Notes: a model not told the origin generated them from the sequence alone. Positions 34,086 to 44,987 are shown, counted from the first letter of the stretch. The stretch: DNA of 64,000 bases from Kitasatospora azatica KCTC 9699 (GCF_000744785.1 NZ_JQMO01000002.1:1364001-1428000); one strand, 5' to 3'. Translations and numbers: made by a program.

Positions 34086-35201
34086 TCAGCGCTCGGCGCG
34101 GCTGCGCTTGACCGTGCGGAAGCGCCGGGCCACCGCCCGGGCCAGGTCGGCGGCGCCGATCAGGCCGGCCTCGTTGCCGAGCGCGGCCGGCACGATCTGC
34201 GCCTCCGGGCGGAAGCCGCGGCCGGTCAGGGTGCGGCGGAACGCCTCCTTGGCCGGAGCCAGCAGCAGCTCGCCCGCCGCCGAGACACCGCCGCCGACCA
34301 CGAACCGCCCGGGGTCCAGGGCGGCGGCCAGATTGGCCAGGCCCACCCCCAGCCAGGTGCCGATGTCGTGCAGCAGCTCCACCGCCATCGGGTCGCCCTC
34401 CTGGGCGGCCTCGGTGACCAGCGGCCCGGTGATCGCGGCGACCTCGCCGCCGGCCCTGGCCAGCAGCGGCTGGGCCACCGGCGACTCGGCCGCGGCCAGC
34501 TCGCGGGCCTCGCGGACCAGCGCGTTGCCGGAGGAGTACTGCTCCCAGCAGCCCCGGTTGCCGCAGGGGCAGCGGTGCCCGCCCGGGACCACCTGCATGT
34601 GGCCGAACTCCCCGGCCAGCCCGTACCGCCCGCGGTCCACGTAGCCGTGCCGGACCACCGCGCCGCCGATCCCGGTGCCCAGGGTGATCATCGCCAGCAG
34701 GTCCTCGCCGCGACCGGCGCCGAACCGCCACTCGGCCCAGGCCGCCGCGTTGGCGTCGTTCTCCACCACCACGGGGAACTTCAGCCGGGCGCTGAGCGCG
34801 TCCCGCAGCGGTTCGTCGCGCCAGTTCAGGTGCGGGGCGAAGAGCACCCGGGAGCGGTCCGAGTCCACCCAGCCGGCGGCGCCGATGCCCACCGCGTGCA
34901 CGTCATGACGGTCCGCCAGCTCCAGCACCAGCTCCACGATGACGTCCTCGACCACCTTGGGGCTCTTGCTCTTGTGCGGGGTCTCGGTGCGCAGCTGCTC
35001 GACGATCTTCCCCTCGCCGTTCACCACCCCGGCGACCACCTTGGTGCCGCCGATGTCGATTCCGATGGTGGGCAGCCGAAGCACCCCGGCGGGCAGCGAG
35101 CGACGGCGCTTGTCGGCACCGTACCGGTCGACCCCGCGCGAGCCGCGGCTGAGCAGGGCGGGCAGAACAGGTTGGCCACTGCGGCCGCTGGACTGTGTCA
35201 C
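34086..35201 (-). CDS. glk: ROK-family glucokinase
   Basis: This 371-residue protein has a basic N-terminal extension of about 42 residues before the kinase. IGIDIGGTKVVAG is the phosphate-1 motif, VVENDANAAAWAE holds the catalytic Asp, and LGTGIGGAVV is phosphate-2. The ROK zinc site reads CPCGNRGCWEQ after a His-Met (GEFGHMQ). It phosphorylates glucose or a close sugar with ATP. In Streptomyces ROK glucokinase also mediates carbon repression, though a paralogue may do so here. The start GTG 35201 is the farthest upstream choice; the core would fit a later start too. It is divergent from the esterase gene. Confidence 0.85.
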   Translation of the reverse strand: MTQSSGRSGQPVLPALLSRGSRGVDRYGADKRRRSLPAGVLRLPTIGIDIGGTKVVAGVVNGEGKIVEQLRTETPHKSKSPKVVEDVIVELVLELADRHDVHAVGIGAAGWVDSDRSRVLFAPHLNWRDEPLRDALSARLKFPVVVENDANAAAWAEWRFGAGRGEDLLAMITLGTGIGGAVVRHGYVDRGRYGLAGEFGHMQVVPGGHRCPCGNRGCWEQYSSGNALVREARELAAAESPVAQPLLARAGGEVAAITGPLVTEAAQEGDPMAVELLHDIGTWLGVGLANLAAALDPGRFVVGGGVSAAGELLLAPAKEAFRRTLTGRGFRPEAQIVPAALGNEAGLIGAADLARAVARRFRTVKRSRAER

Positions 35202-35460
35202 GACCGCGACGATACGCCGAAGCCGGTGGGAATTGGCTGGCGGGATCCTGAGTGTTGGCCGGGGTGCTGCATCAGGTGCACCCGCTCAGGTGACAGACTA
35301 GGGGCGGTCACACCGGGGATTCTCATGCACACGTGATCTTCCTCTCAGGTTTCCCCCAGGCTCGGGGGCAACCGACCATGCGTTCATGTCGTCCCCCTTA
35401 CATGGATAGCGCACCGGGCAAGCGGGGTCCGGGCGGTCAGCAACCGGATACGAGATATAG

Positions 35461-36606
35461 ATGCAACTGACAGGTCAGCCGTTCCTGATCCTTACGATCA
35501 TCCTGGTGCCGGTCTCCATCGCGGTGGCCCTGCTGCTCTGGGGTCGGGTGAAGGGGCCGAAGCCGGTGCAGTCGCTGGCCCGGCTGGTGATGCTGCTGTT
35601 CTGCCAGGCGACGGCCGTGACCATGGTGTTCGTGCTGGTCAACAACGCGAACCTGATCTACGGCAGCTGGGGCGACCTGCTCGGTGACGACAGCCACGTG
35701 CGCGCCGTGCCGGCCCCGCCGACCAGCGGCGGCGACACCGGCCAGACCGGTCAGAGCCCGAAGCCGGGCAACGACGCCAAGCCGGGCAACAAGGTGCTGC
35801 AGCAGTTCAAGGCCGTGGACGACCCGGCCGTACCGAACGACGTGCAGACCACCGACGTCAAGGGCCAGCTGTCCGGGGTGGACGGCGAGGTCAACGTCTG
35901 GCTGCCCCCGCAGTACAACGACCCGGCGTACAAGGACAAGAAGTTCCCGGTGGTCGAGCTGTTCCCGGGCTTCCCCGGCTCCTCGAAGACCTGGTTCGGT
36001 TCGCTGAAGGTCTCCGAGCAGCTCAAGCCGCTGATGCAGAGCGGCCAGGTCACCCCGTTCATCCTGGTCTCGCCGCGGACCCAGCTGATCAGCACCACCG
36101 TCGACACCGGCTGCGCGGACGTGCCCGGCAAGGTGAACGCGGACACCTGGCTCTCGCGTGACGTGCCGCAGATGATCCTGGACAACTTCCGGGCCGACCC
36201 CTCCGCCGACCGCTGGGCCGTGGCGGGGTACTCGGCGGGTGCACACTGCGCCGACCGGATGGCGCTGCTGCACCCCGACCGCTACCGCGCGGCGGTCAGC
36301 CTCTCCGGCTACAGCAACCCGGGCGCCGAGGGCCTGGCGCTCACCGCCAAGGACCCGAAGCTGAAGGAGACCGCCAACCCGCTGTACATCCTGCAGCACG
36401 CGCAGACCCCGCCGAAGGTCGCGCTGTACCAGAGCGGCGACAAGGGCGACGGCTACGAGGACGGCCAGGCGCTGGCCGCCGCCGCGAAGTCGCCGACCAC
36501 GGTCAGCGTGGTGCTGACCACCGGGCCGCACACCCCGTCGCTGTGGCGGCCGATGGTGCCGGACGTCTTCAAGTGGCTGAGCGGCATCATTCCGGCCCAG
36601 CACTGA
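35461..36606 (+). CDS. Membrane-anchored alpha/beta hydrolase, esterase D/antigen 85-like
   Basis: The 381-residue protein begins with two hydrophobic helices (about 8-27 and 42-62), then a Pro/Gly-rich spacer, and a hydrolase domain from about 120. The domain has NVWLPPQYND, FPVVELFPGFPGSS, the nucleophile elbow AVAGYSAGAHCA (GxSxG) and a late His in TTGPHTPSLWR. This is the antigen 85/esterase D fold, which acts on acyl esters at the cell surface. With both helices the catalytic domain would lie outside. The neighbouring MMPL exporter, 106 bp downstream, suggests handling of an exported lipid, which is inference. Confidence 0.8.
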   Translation: MQLTGQPFLILTIILVPVSIAVALLLWGRVKGPKPVQSLARLVMLLFCQATAVTMVFVLVNNANLIYGSWGDLLGDDSHVRAVPAPPTSGGDTGQTGQSPKPGNDAKPGNKVLQQFKAVDDPAVPNDVQTTDVKGQLSGVDGEVNVWLPPQYNDPAYKDKKFPVVELFPGFPGSSKTWFGSLKVSEQLKPLMQSGQVTPFILVSPRTQLISTTVDTGCADVPGKVNADTWLSRDVPQMILDNFRADPSADRWAVAGYSAGAHCADRMALLHPDRYRAAVSLSGYSNPGAEGLALTAKDPKLKETANPLYILQHAQTPPKVALYQSGDKGDGYEDGQALAAAAKSPTTVSVVLTTGPHTPSLWRPMVPDVFKWLSGIIPAQH

Positions 36607-36712
36607 ACGACGGCCCAGCACCGGTTTCGTTTCTGCTCCACCCGGGTGGCCTCGCCCGCCGCCCGGGCGATGCTCCGCCGGGAACCGGCCGCGGCCGCCC
36701 CTACGATCGGAC

Positions 36713-38959
36713 ATGACCAAGCGACGAGGCGAACCCGCCCGGCCCGGCCTGCTGCGACGTACCGGTGAATGGTGTGCCCGGCACTGGCTGGCGGTGATCG
36801 TCCTCTGGCTGCTCGCGCTGGTCGGGGTGCTGGTGGCCAACCAGCAGGTCGGCGGCTCCTACTCCGACGACTTCTCGCTCCCGGACACCCAGTCCGGCCG
36901 CGGTCTGAACGTGCTGAAGGCGCACGACCCGGCCGCCGGCGGCACCAGCTCCCAGGTGGTACTGCACGCCGGGCAGCCGCTCACCGCCTACGAGACCCAG
37001 ATCGGCCAGACGGTCAGCAACCTCCAGGGGCTGCCGCACGTGATCTCGGTGCAGAACCCGGTGCCGCCCGGCGCCCAGCCGCCGCCCGGCCCGACCACCG
37101 GACCGCTCTCCACCGACGGCCGGACCGCCTACATCACCGTCCGCTTCGACTCCAACCCCACCTCGCTGGGCACCGGTTACCTGCACCAGGTGGACGGCGC
37201 CACCGCCGACCTGCGCGGCGCCGGCGTACAGGTCGAGTACGGCGGCGCGCTGGGCGAGCTGGCCCGGCCGGTGGCGGACGACCGCAGCAGCGAGGCGATC
37301 GGCTTCGCGGTGGCGATCGTGGTGCTGCTGATCGGCTTCGGCAGCGTGATCGCCGCCGGCATGCCGCTGGTCACCGCGCTGATCAGCGTGATCGCCGGAG
37401 TCAGCTGCCTGGGCCTGTTGGCGGCCGCCTTCACCTTCGCCAGCGTCTCGCCGACCCTGGCCACCATGATCGGCCTCGGCGTCGGGATCGACTACGCGCT
37501 GTTCCTGCTCACCCGGCACCGGCAGAACGTGATGGACGGGGTGGACCCGGTGCTCAGCGCCGGCCAGGCGGCCACCACCAGCGGTCGGGCGGTGCTGGTC
37601 TCCGGCTGCACGGTGATCATCGCGCTCACCGGCCTGTCGGTCTCCGGGATCAGCTTCATCAGCAAGCTCGGCGTGGCCGCCGCCGTCACCGTGGTCACCG
37701 CGGTGCTCGGCGCGCTCACCCTGGTGCCCGCCATGCTCGGGCTGGTCGGCCGCCGGATCGACCGGTACCACCTGCGCACCCCGGTCGCCGAGACGCCGCA
37801 GAACGCCACCGGGGAGGCCACCGGCGGCTGGCACCGCTACGCCCAGCGGGTGGAGCGCCGACCGTGGTGGTTCGTGAGCGGCGGGCTGGCGGTGATCGCG
37901 ATCCTGGCCATCCCGCTCTTCTCGATCCAGCTCGGCCACATCGGCGACGGCGCGGACCCGACCAGCTTCACCGACCGGCGCGCCTTCGACCTGATGTCGG
38001 CCGCCTTCGGCCCCGGCTCCAACGGGCCGCTGACCGTGGTGGTGGACCAGAGCGCGGTGCCGTCCGGGGACCGCGCCGCGCTGTCCGGCAATCTGACCAA
38101 GGCGCTCACCGGCGTCCCGCACCTGTCCAGCTTCACGCCGGTGCAGACCACCTCGGACGGCGACGTGCTGATCAGCACGGTCTTCTCCACCAACTCGCCG
38201 CAGGACAAGGCCACCACCGACCTGGTCAACAACCTCAAGGACCACGTGCTGCCGGGCGCGGTGGCCGGCACCGCGGCGAGCGGCTACGTCACCGGCGTCA
38301 CCGCGGCCCAGGTCGACTTCCTGGACATCGTCGCCCGCCGCCTGCCGCTGATCATCGCGGTGGTGGTCGGGCTGGCCTTCCTGATCATCCTGGTGGTCTT
38401 CCGCGGCCTGCTGGTCGCGGTGAAGGCGGCCGTGCTCAACCTGCTGTCGATCGCCGCCTCCTACGGTGTGGTGGTGGCCGCCTTCCAGTGGGGCTGGCTC
38501 GGCCCGGCCCTGGGCGTCAACGGCAAGGTGCCGATCGAGAGTTACGTGCCGATGATGATGTTCGCCATCGTCTTCGGCCTGAGCATGGACTATGAGGTCT
38601 TCCTGCTCTCCCGGGTGCACGAGTTCTGGGAGCTCACCGGGGACAGCAAGGCCGCCGTCGCGCACGCCCTGGAGATCACCGCCCGGGTGATCACCTGCGC
38701 CGCGCTGATCATGGTCAGCGTCTTCGCCGCCTTCATCGTCAGCGACAACATCGTGGTCAAGATGCTGGGGCTGGGCCTGGCGGTGAGCGTGCTGATCGAC
38801 GCCACGGTGGTGCGGCTGCTGCTGGTGCCGGCGGTGCTCACCCTGCTGGGCGCCCGCGCCTGGTGGACGCCGCGCTGGCTGGACCGGATCCTGCCGCACA
38901 TCAACGCCGAGGGCTCCCCCGAGGCGGAGCCCGCTCAGGCCAGTTCCAGCGCCAGGTAG
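36713..38959 (+). CDS. MMPL-family (RND) lipid or metabolite exporter
   Basis: The 748-residue protein has the MMPL plan: helix 1 (about 23-43), a first extracytoplasmic domain, helices 2-6 with GLGVGIDYALFLLTRHR, and then a second repeat with another loop domain and FGLSMDYEVFLLSRV. The Asp-Tyr pairs in these motifs carry the proton relay of the family. MMPL proteins export lipids, siderophore-like molecules or antibiotics. The gene follows an esterase gene and overlaps the convergent PucR gene by 25 bp. The substrate is unknown. Confidence 0.88.
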   Translation: MTKRRGEPARPGLLRRTGEWCARHWLAVIVLWLLALVGVLVANQQVGGSYSDDFSLPDTQSGRGLNVLKAHDPAAGGTSSQVVLHAGQPLTAYETQIGQTVSNLQGLPHVISVQNPVPPGAQPPPGPTTGPLSTDGRTAYITVRFDSNPTSLGTGYLHQVDGATADLRGAGVQVEYGGALGELARPVADDRSSEAIGFAVAIVVLLIGFGSVIAAGMPLVTALISVIAGVSCLGLLAAAFTFASVSPTLATMIGLGVGIDYALFLLTRHRQNVMDGVDPVLSAGQAATTSGRAVLVSGCTVIIALTGLSVSGISFISKLGVAAAVTVVTAVLGALTLVPAMLGLVGRRIDRYHLRTPVAETPQNATGEATGGWHRYAQRVERRPWWFVSGGLAVIAILAIPLFSIQLGHIGDGADPTSFTDRRAFDLMSAAFGPGSNGPLTVVVDQSAVPSGDRAALSGNLTKALTGVPHLSSFTPVQTTSDGDVLISTVFSTNSPQDKATTDLVNNLKDHVLPGAVAGTAASGYVTGVTAAQVDFLDIVARRLPLIIAVVVGLAFLIILVVFRGLLVAVKAAVLNLLSIAASYGVVVAAFQWGWLGPALGVNGKVPIESYVPMMMFAIVFGLSMDYEVFLLSRVHEFWELTGDSKAAVAHALEITARVITCAALIMVSVFAAFIVSDNIVVKMLGLGLAVSVLIDATVVRLLLVPAVLTLLGARAWWTPRWLDRILPHINAEGSPEAEPAQASSSAR

Positions 38960-40527
38960 AAGTCCACCCGGTCCTCCAGCCGGGACAGGTCACGCCCGGT
39001 CAGCTCCTCGATCCGGCCGATCCGGTACCGCAGCGTGTTCACGTGCACGTGCAGCTGAGCCGCACACCGCGTCCAGGAGCCGTCCGAGCGCAGGAACGCC
39101 TCCAGGGTGCGGACCAGGTCCGCCTGGTGCTCGATGTCGTAGGCGATCACCTTGTCCAGCAGCCGGCTGCGGAAGGCCCGGCGCACCTCGTCCGGCACCG
39201 CCGCGAGCAGCAGCACGTGCGAGGCCAGCTCCTCGGGACCGGCCACGCAGACCCGGCCGACCCGGGCCGCCGCGATCCGCCGCGCGTGCCGCGCCTCCTC
39301 CAGCGCGCCGCGCAGGCCGCCGGCCTCCAGTGCGGGCGCAGACACTCCGACGGTGATCCGGCCCTCCGAGCCGAGCCCGGCCTCCAGCGGGGCGAGCAGC
39401 TCGCGCAGCGCGTCCGCCGGCACGGCCGTCGCCGGCGCGGGCAGCACCACCACGGCCCCGGTGCCCGAGCCCGCGATCAGCGCGCGCTCCGAGGTGTCGG
39501 TCAGCGCCTCCTCCAGCACCGCCCGCACCACCCCGTCCGGCAGGCCGGTGCCCTCGGCGCTGAGCACCAGCCAGGAGCCCTCCGGCTCCTGCGGCGTGGG
39601 CACCGCGCCCTCGTACTGGGCGGTCATCGCCGAGGAGGCGTAGAGGGTGCGGCTGATCTCGGCCGGGTCGGCGTCGCGCTGAAGCAGCGTCAGCACCTCG
39701 TCGGCCAGCCGGCGGCGCAGCCGGCGCCCCTCGTCGCGGCGGATCCGCTCGGCGGCGACCAGCCTGGCCAGGTTCTCGGCCAGCTGCTGACGCTTCGTCG
39801 TCCACTCGGTGACGTCCCCGGCCACCGCGAGCACCCAGTCGGCCAGCGGCGTCTCCTCCTCCGGCTGGGCGGCGGCGGGCAGCAGCGAGTAGGAGCCGGA
39901 GACCAGGCGGGCCCGGTGCGGCGGGCGGCGGCGCTGGCGCTGGGCGGCCAGGTGGGCGCGGACCAGCTGGTCGCGGTCCTCGGCGGTCAGGTGCTCGGTG
40001 GGACCGGCGACCACCCGGCCGGTCGGGGTGAGCACCCAGCAGTCCAGGTCCAGGTCACCGCCGAGCAGGTCGAGCACCGCGTCCAGGCCGCCACCGCCGG
40101 CGGCCGAGACCAGCAACCGGTGCCGGTCGACCAGCGCCGCGAGGTCGGCGGCCCGGTCGGCCGAGACCTGCCGGCCGATGAACTCGGTCAGGGTGGAGAA
40201 GGCGATGTCGTCGGGCACCGCGAGCAGCGGCATCCGGTGCCGGCGGCAGGCCTCGATCAGGTCCTCGGGCACCGGCCCGACCTCCGCCTCGCCGGCCGCC
40301 AGGGCGACCGCCCCGCCGGCCGCCAGGGTTCGCACGAAGCGCTCGGAGTCCTCCGGCGAGGTGCGCCAGAGCATGCCGGTGAGCACCAGCTCGCCACCGT
40401 GCAGGTAGCGGCCCGGGTCGTGCAGGTCCGTGGTCATGACACCGCTGACCTGGCGGTCGAGCTCGTCCTCAGCGGCGAGCAGCCGGAGTCTCGGGGCTCC
40501 GGGGGCGAGCAGGTCACGGACGCGCAT
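38935..40527 (-). CDS. pucR: PucR-family purine-catabolism regulator
   Basis: The 530-residue protein starts with the PucR N-domain (MRVRDLLAPGAPRLRLLAAED, VMTTDLHDPGRYLHGGELV, about 1-125). A GGDEF-like middle domain follows, and a CdaR/PucR HTH lies at the end (NTLRYRIGRIEELTG, about 495-520). PucR of Bacillus activates xanthine dehydrogenase and ureide genes in response to purine-derived ligands. Here it is divergent from the xanthine dehydrogenase operon with 460 bp between, which supports the same task. It overlaps the convergent MMPL gene. Confidence 0.87.
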   Translation of the reverse strand: MRVRDLLAPGAPRLRLLAAEDELDRQVSGVMTTDLHDPGRYLHGGELVLTGMLWRTSPEDSERFVRTLAAGGAVALAAGEAEVGPVPEDLIEACRRHRMPLLAVPDDIAFSTLTEFIGRQVSADRAADLAALVDRHRLLVSAAGGGGLDAVLDLLGGDLDLDCWVLTPTGRVVAGPTEHLTAEDRDQLVRAHLAAQRQRRRPPHRARLVSGSYSLLPAAAQPEEETPLADWVLAVAGDVTEWTTKRQQLAENLARLVAAERIRRDEGRRLRRRLADEVLTLLQRDADPAEISRTLYASSAMTAQYEGAVPTPQEPEGSWLVLSAEGTGLPDGVVRAVLEEALTDTSERALIAGSGTGAVVVLPAPATAVPADALRELLAPLEAGLGSEGRITVGVSAPALEAGGLRGALEEARHARRIAAARVGRVCVAGPEELASHVLLLAAVPDEVRRAFRSRLLDKVIAYDIEHQADLVRTLEAFLRSDGSWTRCAAQLHVHVNTLRYRIGRIEELTGRDLSRLEDRVDFYLALELA

Positions 40528-40987
40528 CCGCTGACTCCTTCGTCTGAACGGGGGGTGACCAGGAAGATTCGGGGGGACAGTGTGCCCGATCTCGGGGCGT
40601 TCGGTGTTACGTATCAGCAGTGGGCCGGGTCACGGGGTCATCGCTTCACCGTCACGGCCGGATTACGGTCGTAAGGGGCGGCTGAGGAACCGCTCAGCAG
40701 GGCATTCATCTCCCTTAGAGGAACGTACAGGATGCCGGGTGACACCGGCGTACGGGCTTCATGCCATCGGTGACTGCCTCCGAGGTGTCGAACGGCGGTT
40801 CACTGGCCACACGCCGCCGGACACACCCCGGTGACCAGGACCCAACGCCCCGGCAACGCCTCGGCGGCAAGTCCGAACACCGGAGGTTTGGGAATTCCGC
40901 GCCCCGCCCGCCAAACGGGCGACGCCCCGCGGATTCCGGGCACAGTGCCCAAAGGTTCGATCGGCGACGACTTGAGGAGACACCCGC
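40528..40987. promoter_or_regulatory. Divergent control region between pucR and the xanthine dehydrogenase operon
   Basis: This 460-bp stretch has no convincing gene. It holds several inverted repeats: GCTGAG-6-CTCAGC at 40681-40698, and a nested structure near 40901-40955 in which CGCCCG-5-CGGGCG sits inside a longer GGAATTCCGCG/CGCGGATTCC pairing. A further compact hairpin GGGCAC-A-GTGCCC follows at about 40939-40951 and partly competes with it. The operon start at 40988 is preceded by GAGGAGAC. Part of it is probably a structured 5' leader of the xdh mRNA. No riboswitch class could be assigned by eye. Confidence 0.5.
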
Positions 40988-41874
40988 ATGGAGTTCCTGC
41001 GGCCCGCTACCTGGGACGAGGCGCTCGCGGCGAAGGCTGAGTACCCGACCGCGCTGCCGATCGCTGGCGGCACGGACGTGATGGTCGAGATGAACTTCGA
41101 CGTGCACCGGCCTTCCGCGATTCTCGACCTGAACCGCATCACCGAGCTGACCGAGTGGTCGGTCGACAGCGATGTGGTCCAGCTCGGCGCCTCGGTGCCC
41201 TACAGCCGGATCATCAACGAGCTGTCCGGCCCGCTCCCGGGCCTGGCCCTGGCGGCCCACACCGTCGGCTCGCCGCAGATCCGCAACCGCGGCGGCGTCG
41301 GCGGCAACCTGGGCGGAGCCTCCCCCGCCGGTGACGCCCACCCGGCGCTGCTGGCCGCCGGCCGCGACGTCTTCGTCGAGGTCGCCTCGCAGGCTCGTGG
41401 GACCCGGCTGATCGCCATCGACGACTTCTACGTCGGCGTGAAGCGCAACTCCATGGAGAACGACGAGCTGATCCGCCGGGTGCACATCCCGGTGGCGGAC
41501 GGCCCGCAGCAGTTCTCGAAGATCGGCACCCGCAACGCGATGGTGATCGCGGTGGCCGCCTTCGGCTTCGCGCTGCACCCCAAGAACGGCACGGTCGGCA
41601 CCGGCATCGGCTCGGCCGCGCCCACCCCTCGCCGTGCGGTGGAGGCCGAGGAGTACCTGCAGGGCGTGCTCGCCGAGCGCGGTCTGTGGGAGTCCGGTGA
41701 CCTGCTGGGCACCGAGGTGATCCAGAAGTTCGGCGAGCTGGTGAAGGCCGCCGCCTCCCCGATCGACGACGTCCGAGGCACCGCCGACTACCGCCGCCAC
41801 ACGCTCGCGGTGATGGCCCGGCGCACGCTGACCTGGACCTGGAACGACTACAGCAAGCAGATCAGGAGCGCGGC

Positions 41875-41878
<4 letters not shown>
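40988..41878 (+). CDS. pucC: Xanthine dehydrogenase FAD-binding subunit
   Basis: The 296-residue protein is a CoxM/XdhB-type FAD subunit. It begins EFLRPATWDEALAAKAEYP, has the FAD loop IAGGTDVMVEMNFD and the second FAD signature TVGSPQIRNRGGVGGNLGG. The C-terminal CO-dehydrogenase flavoprotein domain starts near 180. It passes electrons from the iron-sulfur subunit to NAD+. I use Bacillus names (pucC, pucE, pucD) because xdhABC is used differently between species. Its stop overlaps the next start (ATGA). Confidence 0.9.
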
Positions 41879-42362
<484 letters not shown>

Positions 42363-42366
<4 letters not shown>

Positions 42367-44723
42367 GCGCTCGCACGATCCAGGGTCAGAAGAACCTTCA
42401 GGACATCAACCAGGCGTCCAAGGACGGCATCGGCGGCTCCCCGCTGCGTCCGGACGGCACGCTGAAGGTCAAGGGCGAGTTCGCGTACTCCTCGGACCTG
42501 TGGCACGAGGACATGCTCTGGGGCATGGCGCTGCGTTCGCCGCACCCGCGGGCCAACATCCTCAGCGTGGACATCTCCGAGGCCGTCAAGACCCCGGGCG
42601 TCTACGCCGTGCTCACCCACGACGACATCCCGGGCTCGAAGTTCTACGGCCTGGAGATCCAGGACCAGCCGGCGCTGGCCAAGGACAAGGTCCGCTACCA
42701 CGGCGAGGCGATCGCCATCGTGGCCGCCGACCACCCGGAGACGGCCCGCCGCGCGGTGAAGAAGATCAAGGTCGAGTACGAGGTGCTCACCCCGATCGTC
42801 ACCGAGGAGCAGTGCCTGGACCCGGAGACCTACGGCTACGTCCACGAGCCGCACGAGTACAAGTCGCACGGATACGGCAACATCTGCCACGAGCAGCGGC
42901 TGGTGCACGGCGGCGGTGTCACCGACGAGATCCGCGCGCTCGCGGACGTGATCGTCAAGGGCACCTACGAGGTCGGCATGCAGGACCAGGCCTTCCTGGG
43001 CCCGGAGTCCGGCATGGCGGTGCCCGCCGAGGACGGCGGCATCGACCTCTACGTGGCCACCCAGTGGCTGCACGTGGACCGCCAGCAGATCGCCCCGGTG
43101 CTCGGCCTGCCGGAGGAGAAGGTCCGCCTCACCCTGGCCGGTGTCGGTGGCGCCTTCGGTGGCCGCGAGGACCTGTCGATGCAGATCCACGCCTGCCTGC
43201 TGGCGCAGCGCACCGGCAAGCCGGTCAAGATCGTCTACGCCCGCGACGAGTCCTTCTTCGGCCACGTGCACCGCCACCCGGCCAAGATGTACTACGAGCA
43301 CGGCGCCACCCGCGACGGCAAGCTGGTCTACGCCGACGCCCGGATCGTGCTGGACGGCGGCGCCTACGCCTCCGCCTCCCCCGCGGTGGTCGGCAACGCC
43401 GCCTCGCTGGGCCACGGCCCGTACGTCATCCCGAACGCCCGGATGCACGCGATCGCGCTGTACAGCAACAACCCGTCCTGCGGCGCGATGCGCGGCTTCG
43501 GCGCGGTGCAGGCCTGCTTCGGCTACGAGACCCAGATGGACAAGCTCGCCGCCGAGCTGGGCATGGACCCGGTGGAGCTGCGCCAGCTGAACGCCATGGC
43601 CGAGGGCGACTCGATGCCCACCGGCCAGGTCATCGACTCGCCGGCCCCGGTCGCCGAGCTGCTGCAGCGGGTCAAGGACATGCCGCTGCCGCCGCCGCTG
43701 GACCTGGACAACCTGGACGTCCGCACGCTGCCCGGCGCGCTGTCCAACACCTCGCACGGCGAGGGCATCGTGCGCGGCATCGGCTACTCGGTCGGCATCA
43801 AGAACGTCGGCTTCTCCGAGGGCTTCGACGACTACTCGACCGCCCGGGTGCGCCTGGAGGTCATCGGCGGCGAGCCGGTGGCCATGGTGCACACCGCGAT
43901 GGCCGAGGTCGGCCAGGGCGGCATCACGGTGCACGCCCAGATCGCCCGCACCGAGCTGGGCGTCGAGCAGGTCACCATTCACCCGGCCAACACCGAGGTC
44001 GGCTCGGCCGGCTCCACCTCCGCCTCCCGGCAGACCTACATGACCGGTGGCGCGGTGAAGCTCGCGGCCGAGGCCGTGAAGCAGGCGCTGATCACCAAGG
44101 GCCGCCAGCGCTACGGCTGGACCCAGAACGACATCGACCTGGTCGGTGGCAAGGTGGTCTCCGAGTCGGCCGGCGTGCTGGTCTCGATGGTCGACCTGCT
44201 CGGTGACGAGGCGATCGACCTGACCCGCGAGCACCACCACCGCCCGACCGTCCCCTTCGACAAGGAGACCGGGCAGGGCTTCGGCCACGTCCAGTACACC
44301 TTCTGCGCCAACCGCGCGGTGGTCGACGTGGACGTCGAGCTGGGCCTGGTCAAGGTGGTCGAGCTGACGGCCGCCCAGGACGTCGGCAAGGCGCTCAACC
44401 CGCTCTCGGTGGTCGGCCAGATCCAGGGTGGCTGCACCCAGGCGCTGGGCCTGGCGGTGATGGAGGAGATCATCGTCAAGGACGGCAAGGTGCGCAACGC
44501 GTCCTTCACCGACTACCTCATCCCGACCATCCTGGACACCCCGCCGATCCCGGTGGACGTCCTGGAACTGCCCGACCCGAACGCCCCGTACGGGCTGCGC
44601 GGCGTCGGCGAGGCACCCACGGTCTCCGCCACCCCCTCGATCGTGGCCGCCATCCGGCAGGCCACCGGGATCGCGCTCAACCGCATCCCGGTCCGTCCCG
44701 AGCACCTCACCGGAACGCTCTGA
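42363..44723 (+). CDS. pucD: Xanthine dehydrogenase molybdenum cofactor-binding subunit
   Basis: This 786-residue catalytic subunit belongs to the xanthine oxidase family. The first domain begins GSPLRPDGTLKVKGEFAYSSDL. QDQAFLGPESGMAV, GGAFGGREDLSMQ and GAMRGFGAVQ are Moco-contact motifs, and GLRGVGEAPTVSA near the C-terminus carries the active-site Glu. It hydroxylates hypoxanthine and xanthine to urate. The operon order is FAD, Fe-S, Mo, all with 4-base overlaps. A strong hairpin follows the stop. Confidence 0.92.
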
Positions 44724-44741
44724 CGAACACTTCGAAAACCT

Positions 44742-44786
44742 CCCCGGGGCGGCGGTCACACAACGTCTTCCCCCGTCGCCCCGGGG
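44742..44786 (+). terminator. Terminator-like hairpin after the xanthine dehydrogenase operon
   Basis: A 14-bp stem with one wobble pair (44742-44755 with 44773-44786) begins 19 bases after the stop. The loop is 17 bases. It separates the dehydrogenase genes from the permease. Confidence 0.65.
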
Positions 44787-44789
44787 CGC

Positions 44790-44896
44790 ACCACCCTCAG
44801 TACCACCCTCAGTGCACTATCCCGCTGCCTCTCCCACGCCGGGGCTCTGCAGCGGTGCGCACCACCCCACGCACCGCACGCACCACAGAGTGCACT
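44790..44896 (+). promoter_or_regulatory. Repeats and paired AGTGCACT palindromes before the purine permease
   Basis: A 12-bp unit (ACCACCCTCAGT) is repeated exactly in tandem at 44790-44813. The 8-bp palindrome AGTGCACT occurs at 44811-44818 and again at 44889-44896, 78 bp apart. They lie between the terminator and the permease start at 44988, where its promoter is expected. They are candidate binding sites for a purine-responsive repressor; no consensus is recognised. Confidence 0.4.
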
Positions 44897-44987
44897 TCGT
44901 GAGTCGAACAAGTCCCCCTGTACCGCCCCTTGGCGGATGCCAGGTCGACTCGCCCACCCCAATCCCCTTTGAACCTTGGGAGTGGAC

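Noticed and set aside
40858..40905. Pieces resembling a SAM-I riboswitch (CCCCGGCAACG and GGCAAGTCCGA)
   Set aside because: The conserved first stem, the kink-turn GA pairs and the closing AAAGATGAGA element are missing, and the downstream gene has no methionine link.
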